From: Paracoccaceae bacterium
GTDB taxonomy: Bacteria; Pseudomonadota; Alphaproteobacteria; Rhodobacterales; Rhodobacteraceae
Length of the DNA stretch: 64,000 nucleotides
Direction of reading: 5' to 3'
NCBI GenBank assembly: GCA_033344815.1
Contig: JAWPMR010000001.1
Span: 420,136 to 484,135 of the forward strand
How positions within the stretch are numbered: the stretch's first letter is position 1; every line of letters starts with the position of its first letter. The notes below the pieces were generated by a model, which made no database searches, was not told the origin of the DNA, and was given only the letters and a program-made list of their open reading frames with translations. Shown here piece after piece: positions 8,677 through 17,757 of the stretch. The translations under genes were made by a program, and so were the position numbers.

Positions 8677-9564
8677 TCAGGACAAATATCTATTGAAATG
8701 CGCGATTGTCCGATCCCATGACAGATTGGCCATTGCCTCATCATAGCGTGGTGTGCTGTCGTTATGAAATCCGTGGTTCGCGCCTTCGTAAATATAGGCC
8801 TCATAGGATTTGTTGTTTGCCTTCAGCGCCGCCTCATAGTCCGGCCACCCTGCGTTCACGCGCTCATCAAGTTCACCATAGTGCAGCAACAACGGCGCTT
8901 GTATTTTTGGCACGTCTTCTGCCGCCGCCTGACGGCCGTAATAAGGCACAGCAGCCTTGAGCTCAGGATAGGCAACCGCCGCTGCATTTGACACGCCGCC
9001 GCCATAGCAAAATCCGGTAATCCCAACATTGCCTGTTGACCCTTCATGACCCATCATGAATTCAACCGCTGCGAAAAAATCATTCATCAGCTTTGTGCTG
9101 TCCACCGTTCTTTGAAGTTCGCGCCCATCTGCGTCATTGCCCGGATAGCCCCCGACCGAGGTCAACCCATCCGGTGCCAACGCCATGAACCCCGCCTTGG
9201 CCACACGTCGCGCCACATCCTCGATATAGGGGTTCAGACCCCGGTTTTCGTGCACAACCACAACGGCGGGGATGGGTCCTTCAACACCTGCGGGCCGCAC
9301 CAGATAACCACGCACTTCGCCATGTCCTTGCGGCGATGGGTACATGATGTACTCCGGCTCGATGTCCGGATCATTGAAAGAAACCTGTTCAGCCAGAGCG
9401 TAATTCGGCGACATCAATCCAAGGATCGTCGTGGCCGTCATCCCTGCTACGGCAAATTTGGCTGCGCCATCCAGAAACTGACGCTTTGTGATCATCCCAT
9501 GCGCGTAAAAATCATAAAGCTCTAAAAGCTTGGGATCGAAGTCTTGTGCCGTCAGACGTGTCAT
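8677..9564 (-). CDS. dienelactone hydrolase family protein (YghX-like)
   Basis: A 295-residue alpha/beta hydrolase. The nucleophile is the cysteine of GFCYGG, typical of dienelactone hydrolases, with an Asp in LLHYGELDERVN and the His in ANHGFHND. An N-terminal extension (MITKRQFLDGAAKFAVAG, then a hydrophobic stretch to about residue 55) precedes the fold and resembles a signal or membrane anchor, with LDGAAKF suggestive of an export signal lacking the twin arginine. Likely an extracytoplasmic or membrane-associated carboxylic ester or lactone hydrolase. Substrate not determinable. It is divergently placed from no close neighbour; a bidirectional terminator lies 190 bases upstream. Confidence 0.85.
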   Translation of the reverse strand: MTRLTAQDFDPKLLELYDFYAHGMITKRQFLDGAAKFAVAGMTATTILGLMSPNYALAEQVSFNDPDIEPEYIMYPSPQGHGEVRGYLVRPAGVEGPIPAVVVVHENRGLNPYIEDVARRVAKAGFMALAPDGLTSVGGYPGNDADGRELQRTVDSTKLMNDFFAAVEFMMGHEGSTGNVGITGFCYGGGVSNAAAVAYPELKAAVPYYGRQAAAEDVPKIQAPLLLHYGELDERVNAGWPDYEAALKANNKSYEAYIYEGANHGFHNDSTPRYDEAMANLSWDRTIAHFNRYLS

Positions 9565-9745
9565 TTAATTCCCTCCAACATTGCTGCCAATCCAGACAGG
9601 ATACCGCGGGCCAAAAGGTCTTTTGTTTTGCCCGCATGTTCAGGCCGGCGCGTTTATTTGTGATACCCGCGCCATCATCAGCCAATGGTCGCTCCTAGCC
9701 ACGCAAATGACAAGACGCTCTGGCAAAAATCCACTGGCGATAATG

Positions 9746-9778
9746 AAAAAGCGGGCAAAACTGCCCGCTCTTTTTTTT
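9746..9778 (-). terminator. bidirectional Rho-independent terminator after dctM
   Basis: AGCGGGCA (9750-9757) pairs with TGCCCGCT (9762-9769). Reading leftward, it ends the TRAP operon with a run of T (AAAAA at 9746-9750 on this strand); reading rightward, eight T residues follow at 9771-9778. Confidence 0.9.
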
Positions 9779-9795
9779 GGTGGCGCTGTATGGCC

Positions 9796-12150
9796 TTAAT
9801 TCGGGATCAGATCCGGAATGATGGTCACAATGCCCGGGAAGCTCCACAAAAGGGCCAAACCAACCACCTGGATCAGAACAAAGGGTATGATCCCGCGGTA
9901 AATATGGCCGGTCGTGACCTCCTTGGGCGCAACGCCGCGCAAATAGAACAGCGCAAAGCCAAAGGGCGGCGTCAGGAAGGAAGTTTGCAGGTTCACCGCA
10001 ATCATGATCGTGACCCATTTGGGATCAAAAGTACCGCCATAAATGACGGGCCCGACAATCGGAATGACGATATAGATGATCTCCAGGAAATCGAGCACAA
10101 AGCCCAGCACGAACAGCACCACCATCACGATCAGGAAAACCTTGAACTCGTTGTCGAAGGATTTCAGGAACTGCTGGATATAGTGCTCACCGCCGAAGGA
10201 GATCACCACAAGGTTCAGAAGCTGCGAGCCGATCAGGATGGTGAAGACCATGCTGGTGACCTTGGCCGTTTCGCGCACCACAGGGCTCAACACGCCGGAG
10301 GTGTAGAGAATCCAGCAGGAAAACAGCAGACCAAACAGAGCATAGAGATAGGCGGCGTAAGCTACAAAGAAGGCAAACCAGCTCTGGAAACCGACTTCGG
10401 ACTGATTGATCCGCAGATCGAAATTAATGCCTACAAGGATACAGATCATGATCGCCAGCGTCGACCAGATGATCACCTTTGGCGAACGATCCTGATCCTT
10501 GAGCTTGCGATAGGCTGCAAGCATGATCGCGCCCCCTGCCCCGAGGGCCGCGGCTGGCGTCGGGTTGGTGATGCCGCCGAGGATCGAGCCCAGAACGGCA
10601 ACGATCAGCACCAGAGGCGGAAAGACCACGCGGATCAATTCGTTGGTGGCGCAGATCTTGGTGGCATAGACCACACCATACATCAGCGCCGCAAAAGGCA
10701 GGGCCATCAGCACAACAAGCCCGCCCGGCGAGGTTGCAGGGCTAATCACAATAATGTCGAGAAGGATCATCAAAATCGCGCCAACTGCCCCTATCAACAA
10801 CGGTTGCGCAGAGCTTGACGGTGATACGCCGCGCGCCGTGGTAAGGATCAGGCCGGTCAGAACCATTATGATCGCAACGCCTGTCCCGATCGGGGCTGCG
10901 TTTGCAATTTTGTCTGCGCGCGCTTGAATCAGTTCCTCTTCGCTCAGACGCTCGGACTGTTGAACGCCGCCCGCATCGTTGATCGCGGCCTGCTGTGTGA
11001 GCGCAGCGTCCCATGCGGCTTGGCCGTGCAGTTCGATCATCGACGCCTGACATTCCGGGCCCACCGTGGTGCGCAAGGACGCCCCCTGACCAATGTCGGA
11101 AAAACGAGAGACATTGGTGGATTGATCGCCGATGACACCCAGATTTCCGAGTAGAACGGTGCCGACCACAAGTGCAATTGGCGCCCCAAGGAACCATGTG
11201 AAGGCTTCCGAGCGGGTCACCGGCTCTGCATTGGTGCTGCCCATCGGGACGGCGGGCGCCTTGTCCGGGTTCAGCAAGGCAAATCCAAATGCATAGAGCG
11301 CATAGAGCAAGGCCAGCATGATGCCTGGCAGTAACGCCGCCTGAAACAGCGTGCCAACAGACAGAACCGCCGGTTCACCCAGAAAGGTCAGGGCATCCGT
11401 ACAGCCCGCAGCCACCGCGCGTTTTTCCTGTGCGGCAGAATAAAGATCCCCGGCCAGTGTTCCCAGCAGAACGATGACAATAGAGGGCGGAATGATTTGC
11501 CCCAAGGTGCCTGAAGCTGCAATCACACCGGTGGACAGCTCCGGGGAGTAGCCATTGCGCAACATCGTCGGCAGCGCCAGCAGGCCCATGGTCACCACGG
11601 TCGCGCCCACAATCCCCGTGGACGCCGCCAGAAATGCACCAACAACCACGATGGAGACTGCGAGACCACCGGGCAGCGGGCCAAAAACGCGCGCCATGGT
11701 GGTCAGCAGGTCATTGGCGATTTTCGAGCGTTCCAGCGTGATACCCATCAGAACGAACATCAAAACAGCCAAAAGCGTTTCAATGGATTGTCCCGCCAAT
11801 ACGCGCTCATTCATCCGGTTGACTACAAAAGAAACATTCCGGTCCAGCGCGAATTCCCACCCCTTCGGGAAAACGGCTTCTTCGATGCGCGGCAGTTCCG
11901 GGTATCGGAAAACGGATATGGTATCGGCCTTGACGCCCGAATTCACCAGATCGCGGTAGACTTGGGAGCTTTGATCAATGGCCTGGTGGATCAACAACCC
12001 CGCAGAGTCGAGCGCGGCAATAATGCCAAAGGAAATGATCCCTGCCCCGGCGATTGCGAAAGCCACGGGAAATCCGGACAGGATGCCGCCGAACAGACAT
12101 ATGAATACGATGATGAGGCCAACTTCGACGCCGTCTAAACCAAAAAACAT
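9796..12150 (-). CDS. TRAP transporter large permease (DctM), enlarged
   Basis: A 784-residue integral membrane subunit, against roughly 430 for ordinary DctM. The N-terminal half has the TRAP motif region (GATVVTMGLLALPTMLRNGYSPELSTGVIAASGTLGQIIPPS split here by family) and the C-terminal half the partner transport motif (NLQTSFLTPPFGFALFYLRG). The extra length comes from a soluble insert near residues 55-125 (with RYPELPRIEEAVFPKGWEF) and a central segment near 300-560 that adds further helices and a loop rich in charged residues. This matches the mannitol/chloroaromatic group (FcbT3-like) of TRAP permeases. It moves the solute together with sodium across the inner membrane. Confidence 0.9.
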   Translation of the reverse strand: MFFGLDGVEVGLIIVFICLFGGILSGFPVAFAIAGAGIISFGIIAALDSAGLLIHQAIDQSSQVYRDLVNSGVKADTISVFRYPELPRIEEAVFPKGWEFALDRNVSFVVNRMNERVLAGQSIETLLAVLMFVLMGITLERSKIANDLLTTMARVFGPLPGGLAVSIVVVGAFLAASTGIVGATVVTMGLLALPTMLRNGYSPELSTGVIAASGTLGQIIPPSIVIVLLGTLAGDLYSAAQEKRAVAAGCTDALTFLGEPAVLSVGTLFQAALLPGIMLALLYALYAFGFALLNPDKAPAVPMGSTNAEPVTRSEAFTWFLGAPIALVVGTVLLGNLGVIGDQSTNVSRFSDIGQGASLRTTVGPECQASMIELHGQAAWDAALTQQAAINDAGGVQQSERLSEEELIQARADKIANAAPIGTGVAIIMVLTGLILTTARGVSPSSSAQPLLIGAVGAILMILLDIIVISPATSPGGLVVLMALPFAALMYGVVYATKICATNELIRVVFPPLVLIVAVLGSILGGITNPTPAAALGAGGAIMLAAYRKLKDQDRSPKVIIWSTLAIMICILVGINFDLRINQSEVGFQSWFAFFVAYAAYLYALFGLLFSCWILYTSGVLSPVVRETAKVTSMVFTILIGSQLLNLVVISFGGEHYIQQFLKSFDNEFKVFLIVMVVLFVLGFVLDFLEIIYIVIPIVGPVIYGGTFDPKWVTIMIAVNLQTSFLTPPFGFALFYLRGVAPKEVTTGHIYRGIIPFVLIQVVGLALLWSFPGIVTIIPDLIPN

Positions 12151-12191
12151 GTCGCTAAGTTCCTTACTGCGCTGCGTTAAACGCGCGTCTT

Positions 12192-13124
12192 TTAGTGTGC
12201 GCCCTCATAGGCTTCTTCGCCCTCGCCCAAGGTGTCCTTGTCGAGATATTTACCTTCGCTCTCAGGTCCTTCTTTCCATTCCAGATAGGAGCGGTAAAAC
12301 ATGGCCATCGCCTGCAAAAACAGCATCGCGGTGAAGGCACACAGAAGAATTTTGAAGAGGAAATAGCCGTTGAAGCCGTTGGGGCTGAAGCCAATGGTTT
12401 CGACGTTCCAGCGCAAAGCGCGGGACTTGTTCAGCAAACGATCGAGGGTGTCAGAGGCCGACGGGTTGGGTACGATCAGATGCCGCCACAGGAAGAACCA
12501 GCCATACATCCAGACCAGAACCGCCACAGGCATCATGAAGAAAAGCGATCCGAACATGTCGATCGCTTTCTTTGTGCGAAATTTCACGGCTGAATAGATC
12601 AGATCGACGCGTACATGGCCGCCCTGCACGAAGGTGTAGGCCATGCACAGGCAGACCACCATGGCGTTATAGAGTTTGAGCTCTTCGGCAAACCAACTGA
12701 TGTCAAATTGAAGCGGGATACCAAAGCCAAACGAAATATCGGGTCGGGTGAAAATCCGCTGCATGAAAACGATAATGATCTGTTGCAGCACCATCAACAG
12801 ACCCGCCCAGGCAAAGAAGCGTCCAACAATGTTGGCGAACCCTTCAAGTACACGCACGTATCCCCACATGATGTCGTTACGCCACAGGCCGATGGCGAAC
12901 ATGATCAGGAAAGCGGTAAAGACAACGAAGAAAAATTCGACGGAACCGCCATAATAGACAAACCGCATGATGGCTTGCTTATCACTCCAGTCCAGCCAGA
13001 GAGACGGGTGCGAGATCGCGTAGAAAAAGTTGTAGACAGCCATGCCAATGTTGGCGAAAAACCACAACACCCCGTCAAATATGACGGATAGCGCGCCGCT
13101 CGATGCGTCGACGTCATTTTCCAT
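12192..13124 (-). CDS. TRAP transporter small permease (DctQ), long form
   Basis: A 310-residue DctQ-like membrane subunit, longer than the usual 160-200. A conserved DctQ segment is AYTFVQGGHVRVDLIYSAV, and about six hydrophobic stretches are seen (near 13-33, 58-80, 95-118, 155-170, 190-215, 260-283). The tail is acidic (EGPESEGKYLDKDTLGEGEE). The ATG at 13124 follows a strong GGAGGGGG ribosome site. It lies between the receptor gene and dctM, 41 bases before dctM, and belongs to the same operon. Long DctQ proteins accompany the large FcbT3-type DctM proteins. Confidence 0.88.
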   Translation of the reverse strand: MENDVDASSGALSVIFDGVLWFFANIGMAVYNFFYAISHPSLWLDWSDKQAIMRFVYYGGSVEFFFVVFTAFLIMFAIGLWRNDIMWGYVRVLEGFANIVGRFFAWAGLLMVLQQIIIVFMQRIFTRPDISFGFGIPLQFDISWFAEELKLYNAMVVCLCMAYTFVQGGHVRVDLIYSAVKFRTKKAIDMFGSLFFMMPVAVLVWMYGWFFLWRHLIVPNPSASDTLDRLLNKSRALRWNVETIGFSPNGFNGYFLFKILLCAFTAMLFLQAMAMFYRSYLEWKEGPESEGKYLDKDTLGEGEEAYEGAH

Positions 13125-13205
13125 ATGTCCCCCTCCCTTGGTGTCCGCAGTTCAGCGGTTCAAGGTGCCGTGTGATCCCAGTGATCCGAGACCTTTTTTT
13201 GAGTA

Positions 13206-13237
13206 TGAGAGGCCACGGGTTTAATCGGGGCCTCTCA
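13206..13237 (-). terminator. hairpin between dctP and dctQ
   Basis: TGAGAGGCC (13206-13214) pairs with GGCCTCTCA (13229-13237), a perfect 9-bp stem 19 bases after the receptor gene stop. No T-run follows in the operon direction, so it more likely protects the dctP mRNA than terminates. Confidence 0.65.
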
Positions 13238-13255
13238 CCATTTGAAAGCTATTCC

Positions 13256-14344
13256 TTAGCCGTTTGCAAGAACGCGGTTACGTTGTGCCACGTAAAAGCC
13301 ATCCGATTTCAGCAACCAGTCGGAACTTTGTGCCAGTGACTCCTCAAAGGAGCCGCGGATTTTGGCAAAGAGCTCATCACTCATGTTCTCATCCATCACA
13401 GTTTTGGAGGCTGCACCAAAGGCATCCCAGACATCATCAGGGAATTGCAGCGTTTTCACGCCTTGTGCCTGCAGACGTGCCAAAGCCGCACCGTTGTTGG
13501 CCAGTGTTTCGGCCAACTGGGTGTGTGTTGTTGCCATGGCTGCGTTGGAGATGATGGCCTGATGCGCAGGCGACAGGTCATTCCAGACGTCAAGGTTTAC
13601 ACCGGCCGCAAGGGCGGAGCCCGGCTCGTGGAAACCCGCTGTATAATAGACTTTGGCGACTTCCTGGAAACCGGCGCGTTCATCCGCGAAAGGACCAACC
13701 CACTCAAGACCGTCGAGTGCACCAGAGGACAGCGCCTGATACAATTCACCACCGGGGATGTTCTGCACAGATGCACCAAGTTCACCCAGAACCTTGCCGC
13801 CCAGACCGGGCATGCGGAATTTCAGACCGTTGAAGTCCTCGGCAGAGTTGATTTCGTTGCGGAACCAGCCACCGGACTGGGAACCGGAGTTGCCCGCGAT
13901 GAAGGATTTCAGGTTGAAGATCTCACCAAGTTCGGTGTGCAACTCATGGCCACCACCGTGGTGGTACCAGTTGGTTACTTCCTGAGCAGTCCCACCAAAT
14001 GGCACGGCTGTGAAATAGGCATAACCGGGGTGCTGACCGATGAAGTAGTAATCAGCAGAGTGATACAAGTCGGCTTGGCCGGAGGAAACCGCATCGAATA
14101 CTTCGAATGCGCCAACCAATTCGCCCGGCGCTTTTTTGTCGATGGTGAGGGTACCATCAGACATTGCGCCGATCATTTCCTCAAAATAAGTGGCCGCGTC
14201 ATCCAGAACGGCGAAACCACGGGGCCAGGATGTGACCATTGTCAGGGTACGGTTGCCCTGCGCATAAGCGGGTGCGGCCAATGTGGTCGCTGCTGCGGCG
14301 GAACCGCCAAGTGCAGATGTCTTCAGAAATGAACGACGATCCAT
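13256..14344 (-). CDS. TRAP transporter substrate-binding protein, TakP-like
   Basis: A 362-residue periplasmic receptor. The N-terminus MDRRSFLKTSALGGSAA is a twin-arginine signal, cleaved after about AYAQG. The size and the conserved FRMPGLGG segment (with the ligand-carboxylate arginine) place it near TakP, the 2-oxoacid receptor of Rhodobacter sphaeroides, within the mannitol/chloroaromatic group. A monocarboxylate or 2-oxoacid ligand is likely; not proven. First gene of the operon, divergent from a sensor kinase/response regulator pair, which probably controls it. Confidence 0.88.
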   Translation of the reverse strand: MDRRSFLKTSALGGSAAAATTLAAPAYAQGNRTLTMVTSWPRGFAVLDDAATYFEEMIGAMSDGTLTIDKKAPGELVGAFEVFDAVSSGQADLYHSADYYFIGQHPGYAYFTAVPFGGTAQEVTNWYHHGGGHELHTELGEIFNLKSFIAGNSGSQSGGWFRNEINSAEDFNGLKFRMPGLGGKVLGELGASVQNIPGGELYQALSSGALDGLEWVGPFADERAGFQEVAKVYYTAGFHEPGSALAAGVNLDVWNDLSPAHQAIISNAAMATTHTQLAETLANNGAALARLQAQGVKTLQFPDDVWDAFGAASKTVMDENMSDELFAKIRGSFEESLAQSSDWLLKSDGFYVAQRNRVLANG

Positions 14345-14443
14345 TTAGATACTCCTCCCAAATTTTGCGCCCACGTCGCATTGAACACGCGCAGGTCGTT
14401 TAGAGTGGCGCCACATTAGCGGCGCGGATCGCAAATGAAATAC

Positions 14444-14457
14444 CTACTACTGCGTAG
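14444..14457. promoter_or_regulatory. small dyad in TRAP/kinase intergenic region
   Basis: CTACTACTGCGTAG is an imperfect dyad (CTAC/GTAG arms) about 100 bases upstream of the receptor gene, and a second GACGTAG word follows at about 14504. A LuxR-type response regulator site is possible; this is weak. Confidence 0.3.
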
Positions 14458-14583
14458 ATTGAGCAGGTTTAACGCGTATTGGTCATTTTTTTTGGCCAGT
14501 TTTGACGTAGTGGCCGGGCAATTCGTGCGGATCATCAAGAGCTGCGCGCCCGAACAGACTTTGATTCGCTTTCAAATCGACTT

Positions 14584-16023
14584 ATGCCGGGTATTATGAA
14601 ACGCATTGCCGCATGGTTCAGGCCCAGTTACGCGCAAAAACTGTCTCTGGTGGCCACAGTGCCCCTGATTGCAGCGGTTGCGGCTATTGCCGTTTTGGTT
14701 GCCTTTCAGTCCCGCACCTTGGCCGAACGTGAAATCAAAGCGCTGGAGACGCAACTGCTGGAAGCCAAGAAAGCGGAACTGGCAAATTACGTCACTCAGG
14801 CGCGCAATGGTTTTTACTTTATTTACGGCAACGCCGCACCGGATGATCAGGAAGCGCGCGATCAGGTTGCCCAGATTCTGTCGGCAATGATCTATGGCAC
14901 GGACGGCTTTTTCTTTGTTTACGACTATGACGGCACTAATCTGGTCAGCCCGCGCCAGACAGACATGATCAACAAGAACTGGTCCGGGTTGCGCGACAGC
15001 GAGGGAACACCGGTGGTGGACGAAATTATTCGGATCGCACGGTCCGGTGCGGGGTATCACAGCTATCTCTGGCCCAAGCCCTCTACGGGTGAAGACGCGC
15101 GGATGATCAGCTATATCACCAGTTTCCCCAGCTGGCGGTGGGCCGTTGGGACGGGTGTGTTCATTGATGATGTGCTCTCCACGGTTGCCACGGCCCGTGC
15201 CGAGGTCGAGGCCCGCGTACAGCAAACGTTTTTCTATATCGGGATGATCACTCTGGCAGCGCTTCTGGCGGTCTTTCTAACCGGTATGGTGCTGAACATT
15301 CGCGAACGGCGTCTGGCGGATGCCAAGTTGAAAAAACTGACACAACGTGTTTTTGACGCACAGGAAGAAGAACGCGGACGCGTGGCACGGGAATTGCATG
15401 ACGGGATCAGCCAGTTGCTGGTGGGCGTACGGTATGCATTGGATACTGCACGGCGCAAACTGGAGCGGTCAGATGCGACGGCGTCTGAACCCTTGGGCAA
15501 GGGGATTGAGACATTGGGTGAAGCGATTTCGGAAGTTCGTCGGATCAGTCGTGATTTGCGCCCGGGCGTTCTGGACGACCTCGGTCTTGGCCCGGCACTC
15601 AAAGCGCTGACCGATGATTTCAGTGAACGTACCGGTATGACGACGGAATTCGATACGGTGGTGTTTCGCAACCGATTGGACGCAGAAGCCAAGATCGCCC
15701 TTTACCGGATTGCGCAGGAGGCTTTGACCAATATCGAAAGGCACGCGCAGGCAAGCCATGTGCAAATTGACCTCAGGGGGCACAAACGCGGGGCGACTTT
15801 GCGCATTCAAGATAACGGATGCGGCATTACGAAAGAGACCTCAGCTGTCATGGGGGGCCTTGGGCTCAGAAACATGCAGGAACGCGCCGAGCAATTGGAA
15901 GGCGAGCTGCGCATCACGACGCCCCGTCAAGGCAAGGGGACACTCATCGAAGTAAATGTGCCTTTGTCACACCTCTTGCCGCCTGAACCGGAAACGCCAA
16001 CGAAGGCGCAGGCCGCAGCATGA
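14584..16023 (+). CDS. Cache-domain sensor histidine kinase (NarL-type partner)
   Basis: A 479-residue inner-membrane sensor. A first helix (about residues 20-42) leads to a periplasmic single Cache domain (about 45-205, including GTDGFFFVYDYDGTNLVSP) and a second helix (217-238). Then comes the HisKA_3 dimerisation domain with the phosphorylated His272 in RELHDGISQLL, and a HATPase domain with EALTNIERHAQA and DNGCGI. Such Cache domains often bind small carboxylates. The start ATG at 14584 is used; 14596 is possible. It overlaps the response regulator by 4 bases (ATGA) and is divergent from the TRAP operon, so it probably senses the imported carboxylate. Confidence 0.92.
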   Translation: MPGIMKRIAAWFRPSYAQKLSLVATVPLIAAVAAIAVLVAFQSRTLAEREIKALETQLLEAKKAELANYVTQARNGFYFIYGNAAPDDQEARDQVAQILSAMIYGTDGFFFVYDYDGTNLVSPRQTDMINKNWSGLRDSEGTPVVDEIIRIARSGAGYHSYLWPKPSTGEDARMISYITSFPSWRWAVGTGVFIDDVLSTVATARAEVEARVQQTFFYIGMITLAALLAVFLTGMVLNIRERRLADAKLKKLTQRVFDAQEEERGRVARELHDGISQLLVGVRYALDTARRKLERSDATASEPLGKGIETLGEAISEVRRISRDLRPGVLDDLGLGPALKALTDDFSERTGMTTEFDTVVFRNRLDAEAKIALYRIAQEALTNIERHAQASHVQIDLRGHKRGATLRIQDNGCGITKETSAVMGGLGLRNMQERAEQLEGELRITTPRQGKGTLIEVNVPLSHLLPPEPETPTKAQAAA

Positions 16024-16667
16024 CCCAACCAACTGTCAAAGTCCTGATCGTAGATGATCACCCGATGGTGGCCGAGGGCATTCAGTCCATTTTGGAAAGC
16101 TATGATGGCATTACCGTTGTTGGCACCTGCAATGCCGCACGCGAAGCGATTGACCAGTTAAGCACGTTGGATCCGGACGTCATCTTGATGGATCTCAATA
16201 TGCCCGATATGGGCGGTCTGACGGCAACCGAAATCGTACTGGAACAGCGCCCTGGCACACGCATTCTGGTTTTATCGATGCACGACAGCCCTGAATATAT
16301 TTCATCCGCCCTCAGTCACGGGGCCATGGGATATGTGCTCAAGGATGTGCCGACAGATGAGATCAAGCTGGCGATTGATGTGGTCATGTCGGGCGAGCGG
16401 TATTTGTGCACCGGTGCGCGCGGATCACTGGAGCCAAAAGATGATGCGGCGCGTGAAGCGCTGACAGGTCGCGAGCAAACCATCCTATTGCAGTTGGCGC
16501 AGGGCAAATCGAACAAGGAGGTGGCCCTGTCTTTAGAGATTTCCGTGCGCACGGTTGAAACTCATCGCAAAAACATCAAACGGAAGCTGGGGATTTCAAG
16601 CACTGCTGGCTTGACGCGATATGCATTGGAGCACGGCGTTTTGCAGGGCACAGGAGCGCGGTTCTAA
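16020..16667 (+). CDS. LuxR-type response regulator (NarL/FixJ family)
   Basis: A 215-residue response regulator. The receiver has the acidic pair DD at residues 12-13, the phosphoacceptor Asp58 in ILMDLNMPDMGG, and Lys in YVLKDV. The C-terminal LuxR helix-turn-helix is at about 145-200 (REQTILLQLAQGKSNKEVAL, TVETHRKNIKRKLGIS). It is translationally coupled to the kinase by ATGA overlap. The target is probably the divergent TRAP operon, by analogy with other TRAP-linked two-component systems. Confidence 0.93.
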   Translation: MTQPTVKVLIVDDHPMVAEGIQSILESYDGITVVGTCNAAREAIDQLSTLDPDVILMDLNMPDMGGLTATEIVLEQRPGTRILVLSMHDSPEYISSALSHGAMGYVLKDVPTDEIKLAIDVVMSGERYLCTGARGSLEPKDDAAREALTGREQTILLQLAQGKSNKEVALSLEISVRTVETHRKNIKRKLGISSTAGLTRYALEHGVLQGTGARF

Positions 16668-16783
16668 AGACTGTTTCGAAATGACAGGAATTGACTGATT
16701 TCTGCGCTCAATGTCCAAAAAATATCATTCTCGACATCACTTGTTCAACACTTTTTTAAGTGCATCTTTTTAAGATCACAGCC

Positions 16784-17509
16784 ATGAATATGCAGAATGA
16801 TATCGTGGTGCCAGACGCATCTAAAATCGACAAAATGCCTTATCGAAAGGCAATCGATCGGATTGCCACCCTGCGTGCCCTGGTCGTGCGCATTGCCCTG
16901 AATGCCAGCCAGCTGGGAAATGGCCATACCGATAGCGATCAGCAGATGTCGCGCGACAACCTGACACGGCAGGCAGAAACCCTGACTCAAACCGTTGAGG
17001 TGCTGAAGGGCGCTGCCACCCTATCTGATTTACCTGAGGAACTCAGTACGTGGCTCGCGCAGATGGCGAGCGCTCAGGAAGCCCAAATGCGTATCATCAA
17101 ACGCATGGTGGAAAAATCCAATGCTCTGGTCACCGCTGCAAGTTCCGAAGATGGTGTACCACGCGACGCCTTGCAGGCATACATTGCCTTTGGCCAGGGC
17201 GAATTCTTTGAGGCCGTTTCGGAATTGACAGATACCATCTGGGACCAGATTGAGGCAGGCCGCAGCCAGCAGTTGGACATCGCCATGCAATCTGCGGCCC
17301 GCCTCGGCGAAGGGCTCGGTCGGCTCGAGCGGATCGGTAAATACGTGCGCTCAATGTCGATCAATGCATCTGTCGAAGCCTCGCGCGCCGGGGAAGCTGG
17401 CAAGGGTTTGGCTATCATTGCCCAGGAATTCAAAACGCTTGCGGAAGAAGTGCAGCAGCTCACCCTCTCCGCCCGCGAAGACATTCAGAGTATCGAAGCT
17501 TCGCAGTAA
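16784..17509 (+). CDS. soluble chemoreceptor signalling-tip protein
   Basis: A 241-residue protein with no transmembrane segment and no recognisable sensor domain. The C-terminal part carries a methyl-accepting chemotaxis hairpin-tip sequence, SINASVEASRAGEAGKGLAI followed by IAQEFKTLAEEVQ, the region that contacts CheA/CheW. The remainder is helical (IDRIATLRALVVRIALNASQL). The protein ends soon after the tip, so the descending arm with the usual methylation sites is missing. ATG 16784 is chosen; 16760 and 16790 are possible and no strong ribosome site decides. No cheA or cheW is nearby. Follows the TRAP two-component pair by 116 bases. Confidence 0.75.
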   Translation: MNMQNDIVVPDASKIDKMPYRKAIDRIATLRALVVRIALNASQLGNGHTDSDQQMSRDNLTRQAETLTQTVEVLKGAATLSDLPEELSTWLAQMASAQEAQMRIIKRMVEKSNALVTAASSEDGVPRDALQAYIAFGQGEFFEAVSELTDTIWDQIEAGRSQQLDIAMQSAARLGEGLGRLERIGKYVRSMSINASVEASRAGEAGKGLAIIAQEFKTLAEEVQQLTLSAREDIQSIEASQ

Positions 17510-17625
17510 CTGAGACTCGGCGGATTTATCCACACTCATTTGCAAAAATTACGTTTGGACTGCATTTCTCGCAAGTAAGTGACCGATTTTTGCTGTCTGG
17601 CGACACATTTTTCGTATGAACCTGC

Positions 17626-17652
17626 TTGACGCCTCCTCCCTCCGCACATAAT
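17626..17652 (+). promoter_or_regulatory. putative ilvB promoter
   Basis: TTGACG (17626-17631) and CATAAT (17647-17652), with a 15-base spacer (16 if CTTGAC at 17625 is used). It lies just upstream of the ilv leader. Spacing is slightly short, so the match is moderate. Confidence 0.45.
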
Positions 17653-17682
17653 GTCTCGCCAGCTAAAAGGAGCATTCCAACC

Positions 17683-17730
17683 ATGACTTCGCTTGTCGTC
17701 ATTCTAGGATATTCGCGCATGGGCCGGTAA
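17683..17730 (+). CDS. ilv leader peptide
   Basis: A 15-residue ORF, MTSLVVILGYSRMGR, ending with TAA at 17728. An AAAAGGAG ribosome site lies at 17665-17672. The Leu-Val-Val-Ile-Leu run is exactly the branched-chain codon cluster used in ilv attenuators, and a competing terminator/antiterminator follows. The peptide is the sensor of charged branched-chain tRNAs, not a functional protein. It was too short to be called by ordinary gene finding. Confidence 0.9.
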   Translation: MTSLVVILGYSRMGR

Positions 17731-17757
17731 CGGTAGACCATAGTCTGACCCATGCGC
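17715..17757 (+). promoter_or_regulatory. ilv attenuator: antiterminator stem
   Basis: GCGCATGGG (17715-17723) pairs with CCCATGCGC (17749-17757), a perfect 9-bp stem. The first strand lies within the leader peptide after the Leu-Val-Val-Ile-Leu codons, so a ribosome stalled on those codons leaves it free and the stem forms, blocking the terminator. A ribosome that reaches the stop codon covers it and lets the terminator form. Confidence 0.85.

Noticed and set aside
9685..10818. Long plus-strand ORF (377 residues) opposite dctM
   Set aside because: Antisense shadow of a high-GC gene; the dctM frame has clear TRAP motifs and the ORF has no family features.
13445..14332. Plus-strand ORF opposite the TRAP receptor gene
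   Set aside because: Shadow of the receptor gene, which has a clear signal and TakP-type motifs.
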